64,000 nucleotides of DNA from Candidatus Rifleibacteriota bacterium (GTDB lineage: Bacteria; Muiribacteriota; Ozemobacteria; Ozemobacterales; Ozemobacteraceae): the NCBI GenBank assembly GCA_015233565.1, contig JADFXM010000012.1:62001-126000 (forward strand). Direction: 5' to 3'. Under the pieces are notes generated by a model. It ran no database searches and was not told the DNA's origin. It saw nothing but the letters and a program-made list of their open reading frames with translations. A program made the position numbers and the translations under genes. Positions within the stretch are counted from its first letter, which is position 1; every line of letters starts with the position of its first letter. Shown piece by piece: positions 63,125 through 64,000 of this stretch.

Positions 63125-63328
63125 CAGAATTCCTGGTATCGATAGTTTGCATTTTCTCGGAAAATAGCTTAAAAAGGTATTTTCCTGATTTTGGAATGCT
63201 TTTCGGATGGATTTAATCCTGAGACCAACTTTCATAAAAATAAATCAGAAGATGCCTTCCAAAGTAACTTGGTGATTCATTAACCGAAAAAATGGCATCA
63301 AATTTAAATCCCCGAGGTTGGGAATTCT
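63125..63328. repeat. intergenic repeat B, copy 2 (uninterrupted)
   Basis: About 204 bases matching 52796-53220 in the same orientation, from CAGAATTCCTGGTATC to AATCCCCGAGGTTGGGA, without the 217-base insertion. It gives the empty-site reference for that insertion. Repeat A follows 55 bases later. Confidence 0.75.
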
Positions 63329-63383
63329 GAGGGTGTTATTTCTTGGTTAATAAATAGCTGGCACAGAACTTGACCTTAATTAG

Positions 63384-63509
63384 AAGCTGTCGAATAATCT
63401 CAGTATATTTAATTCGGGACAAAGCGACTCGCTGTTGATGCTAAAAAGCGAGGCGAAAAATCGGGTGGGCACATTAAAAAATGAAAATCATAGTGTTTTT
63501 CGACAGTCT
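63384..63509. repeat. intergenic repeat A, copy 2
   Basis: About 126 bases matching 46499-46627 in order and orientation, beginning AAGCTGTCG and ending CGACAGTCTT. The ends are inverted repeats of each other with one extra base. It lies between repeat B and the phaC promoter. Confidence 0.6.
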
Positions 63510-63570
63510 TGTTAGAAATGTGTAAAAAAAGCCTTCAACACATTCACTTTAGGGAAAAATGAAAAAAGAA

Positions 63571-63599
63571 TTGACTCCTGCCATCCCCAACTTTATAAT
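63571..63599 (+). promoter_or_regulatory. strong sigma-70-type promoter of phaC
   Basis: TTGACT (63571-63576), a 17-base spacer, and TATAAT (63594-63599): one mismatch from consensus over both hexamers. Transcription should start near 63606, about 44 bases before the phaC ATG. Confidence 0.8.
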
Positions 63600-63628
63600 A
63601 ATCATGCCTCCTTTCCGGGGGTATGATT
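63600..63628 (+). promoter_or_regulatory. operator-like palindrome at the phaC transcription start
   Basis: AATCATGCCTCC and GGGGGTATGATT form a 12-pair inverted repeat (two G-T positions) around TTTCC, directly after the -10 box and over the expected start site. The position suits a repressor; PhaR, encoded 12 kb upstream, is one candidate, although the sequence is not TGC-rich. Confidence 0.5.
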
Positions 63629-63649
63629 TTGGTAAGAGAGGAATTAAAA

Positions 63650-64000
63650 ATGCCTGAAATTCCCGTTCAGAAGTTTGCCTTTGATGAAAAATTTAAAGAT
63701 GATCTTGCACGAGCTAAAAGATTTCTGGAATACCTCCAGGAATCCTCTGAAAGAGGCTCCAGGGCTGACGAAGCACAACTAGCTTCCATGAACATGGCCA
63801 GAACCCCATATAAAACCCTCTATTCTGAAGGTTCTACAAGATTGATGGAATATGAAGTTCTTGGTGGCCCACCCAGAAAAATACCGATCTTCATGGTCTA
63901 CTCTTTTATCAACCGCTGGTACATCCTTGACCTTCAACCCGACCACTCCTTTATCGAAGCACTTTCCAAAAAAGGATTCAAAGTATATCTTCTCGACTGG
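63650..64000 (+). CDS. phaC: class III polyhydroxyalkanoate synthase subunit PhaC (N-terminal part)
   Basis: The first 117 residues of PhaC; the gene continues past the window edge. IPIFMVYSFINRWYILDLQPDHS (given here by position, about residues 78-100) and FIEALSKKGFKVYLLDW are the hallmark N-terminal motifs of class III synthases, in which a PhaC of about 355 residues works with PhaE to polymerise 3-hydroxyacyl-CoA. The short N-terminal domain before it separates it from class I and II enzymes. The catalytic cysteine lies beyond the edge. GAGAGG precedes the ATG. With phaR and fabG/phaB at 50.8-52.6 kb it makes a split PHA gene group. Confidence 0.92.
   Translation, partial: MPEIPVQKFAFDEKFKDDLARAKRFLEYLQESSERGSRADEAQLASMNMARTPYKTLYSEGSTRLMEYEVLGGPPRKIPIFMVYSFINRWYILDLQPDHSFIEALSKKGFKVYLLDW

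Noticed and set aside
1..64000. tRNA, rRNA, CRISPR array or prophage
   Set aside because: No TFC-arm-like motifs in a cloverleaf context, no regularly spaced repeats, and no phage structural or integrase genes were seen.

Overview
The window is AT-rich bacterial DNA with densely packed genes, G/A-rich Shine-Dalgarno sites and many secreted or membrane proteins of unknown role: beta-propellers, an NHL propeller, fibronectin III repeats and large orphan envelope proteins. No rRNA, tRNA or other lineage marker was found. The mix of PQQ-like propellers, a pseudopilin-like helix of the 'AIAVPNF-KAR-QAR' kind, PSD-A/PssA lipid synthesis, YdjI-type SPFH-zinc-ribbon protein and class III PHA synthase would fit a deep-branching uncultured Gram-negative-type lineage such as Candidatus Riflebacteria; that placement is inference only.

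Layout. 0.5-9.3 kb (minus strand): an Oxa1/EMC3-like membrane protein, a PPDK/rifampicin-phosphotransferase-like dikinase coupled to a membrane-anchored PQQ propeller, and the psd-pssA phosphatidylethanolamine operon. 9.7-22.4 kb: an NHL protein, asparagine synthetase, a double-HTH protein, an M50B-like protease, a 1,820-residue membrane protein with duplicated modules and an internal pseudopilin-like segment, and an RCK potassium channel. 22.5-31.5 kb: a 37-residue membrane ORF, ComB, a GT39-type glycosyltransferase and, on the minus strand, three radical SAM genes plus a coupled 67-residue ORF, then another membrane-PQQ protein. 31.7-46.3 kb: signalling and transport: an HATPase-GAF-degenerate GGDEF protein, an 882-residue orphan, a POT peptide transporter, an SPFH-zinc-ribbon protein, an FN3 protein, an adenylate cyclase-RDD fusion, a YdcF-like protein, a histidine-kinase-like protein without its phosphoacceptor domain, and an FmdE-like protein. 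46.7-50.8 kb: DUF72, a GH13 enzyme and an IMP/GMP-type 5'-nucleotidase.

50.8-64 kb is a polyhydroxyalkanoate region: phaR, a 65-residue ORF and phaB/fabG at the left, and the start of a class III phaC with a strong promoter at the right edge. The 11 kb between them are accessory: catalase, a degenerate cyclase-like protein, a propeller protein, a truncated 3-hydroxyacyl-CoA dehydrogenase joined to an LRR-like fragment, and three small secreted proteins, one with a caspase-like His/Cys arrangement. This segment lies between two direct copies of a ~205-bp intergenic repeat. The left copy is split by a 217-bp element with 10-bp terminal inverted repeats and ACTAAA flanks; a second element of the same kind (219 bp) lies next to the catalase gene. 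Several genes here are visibly richer in G+C than the backbone, which suggests acquired DNA.
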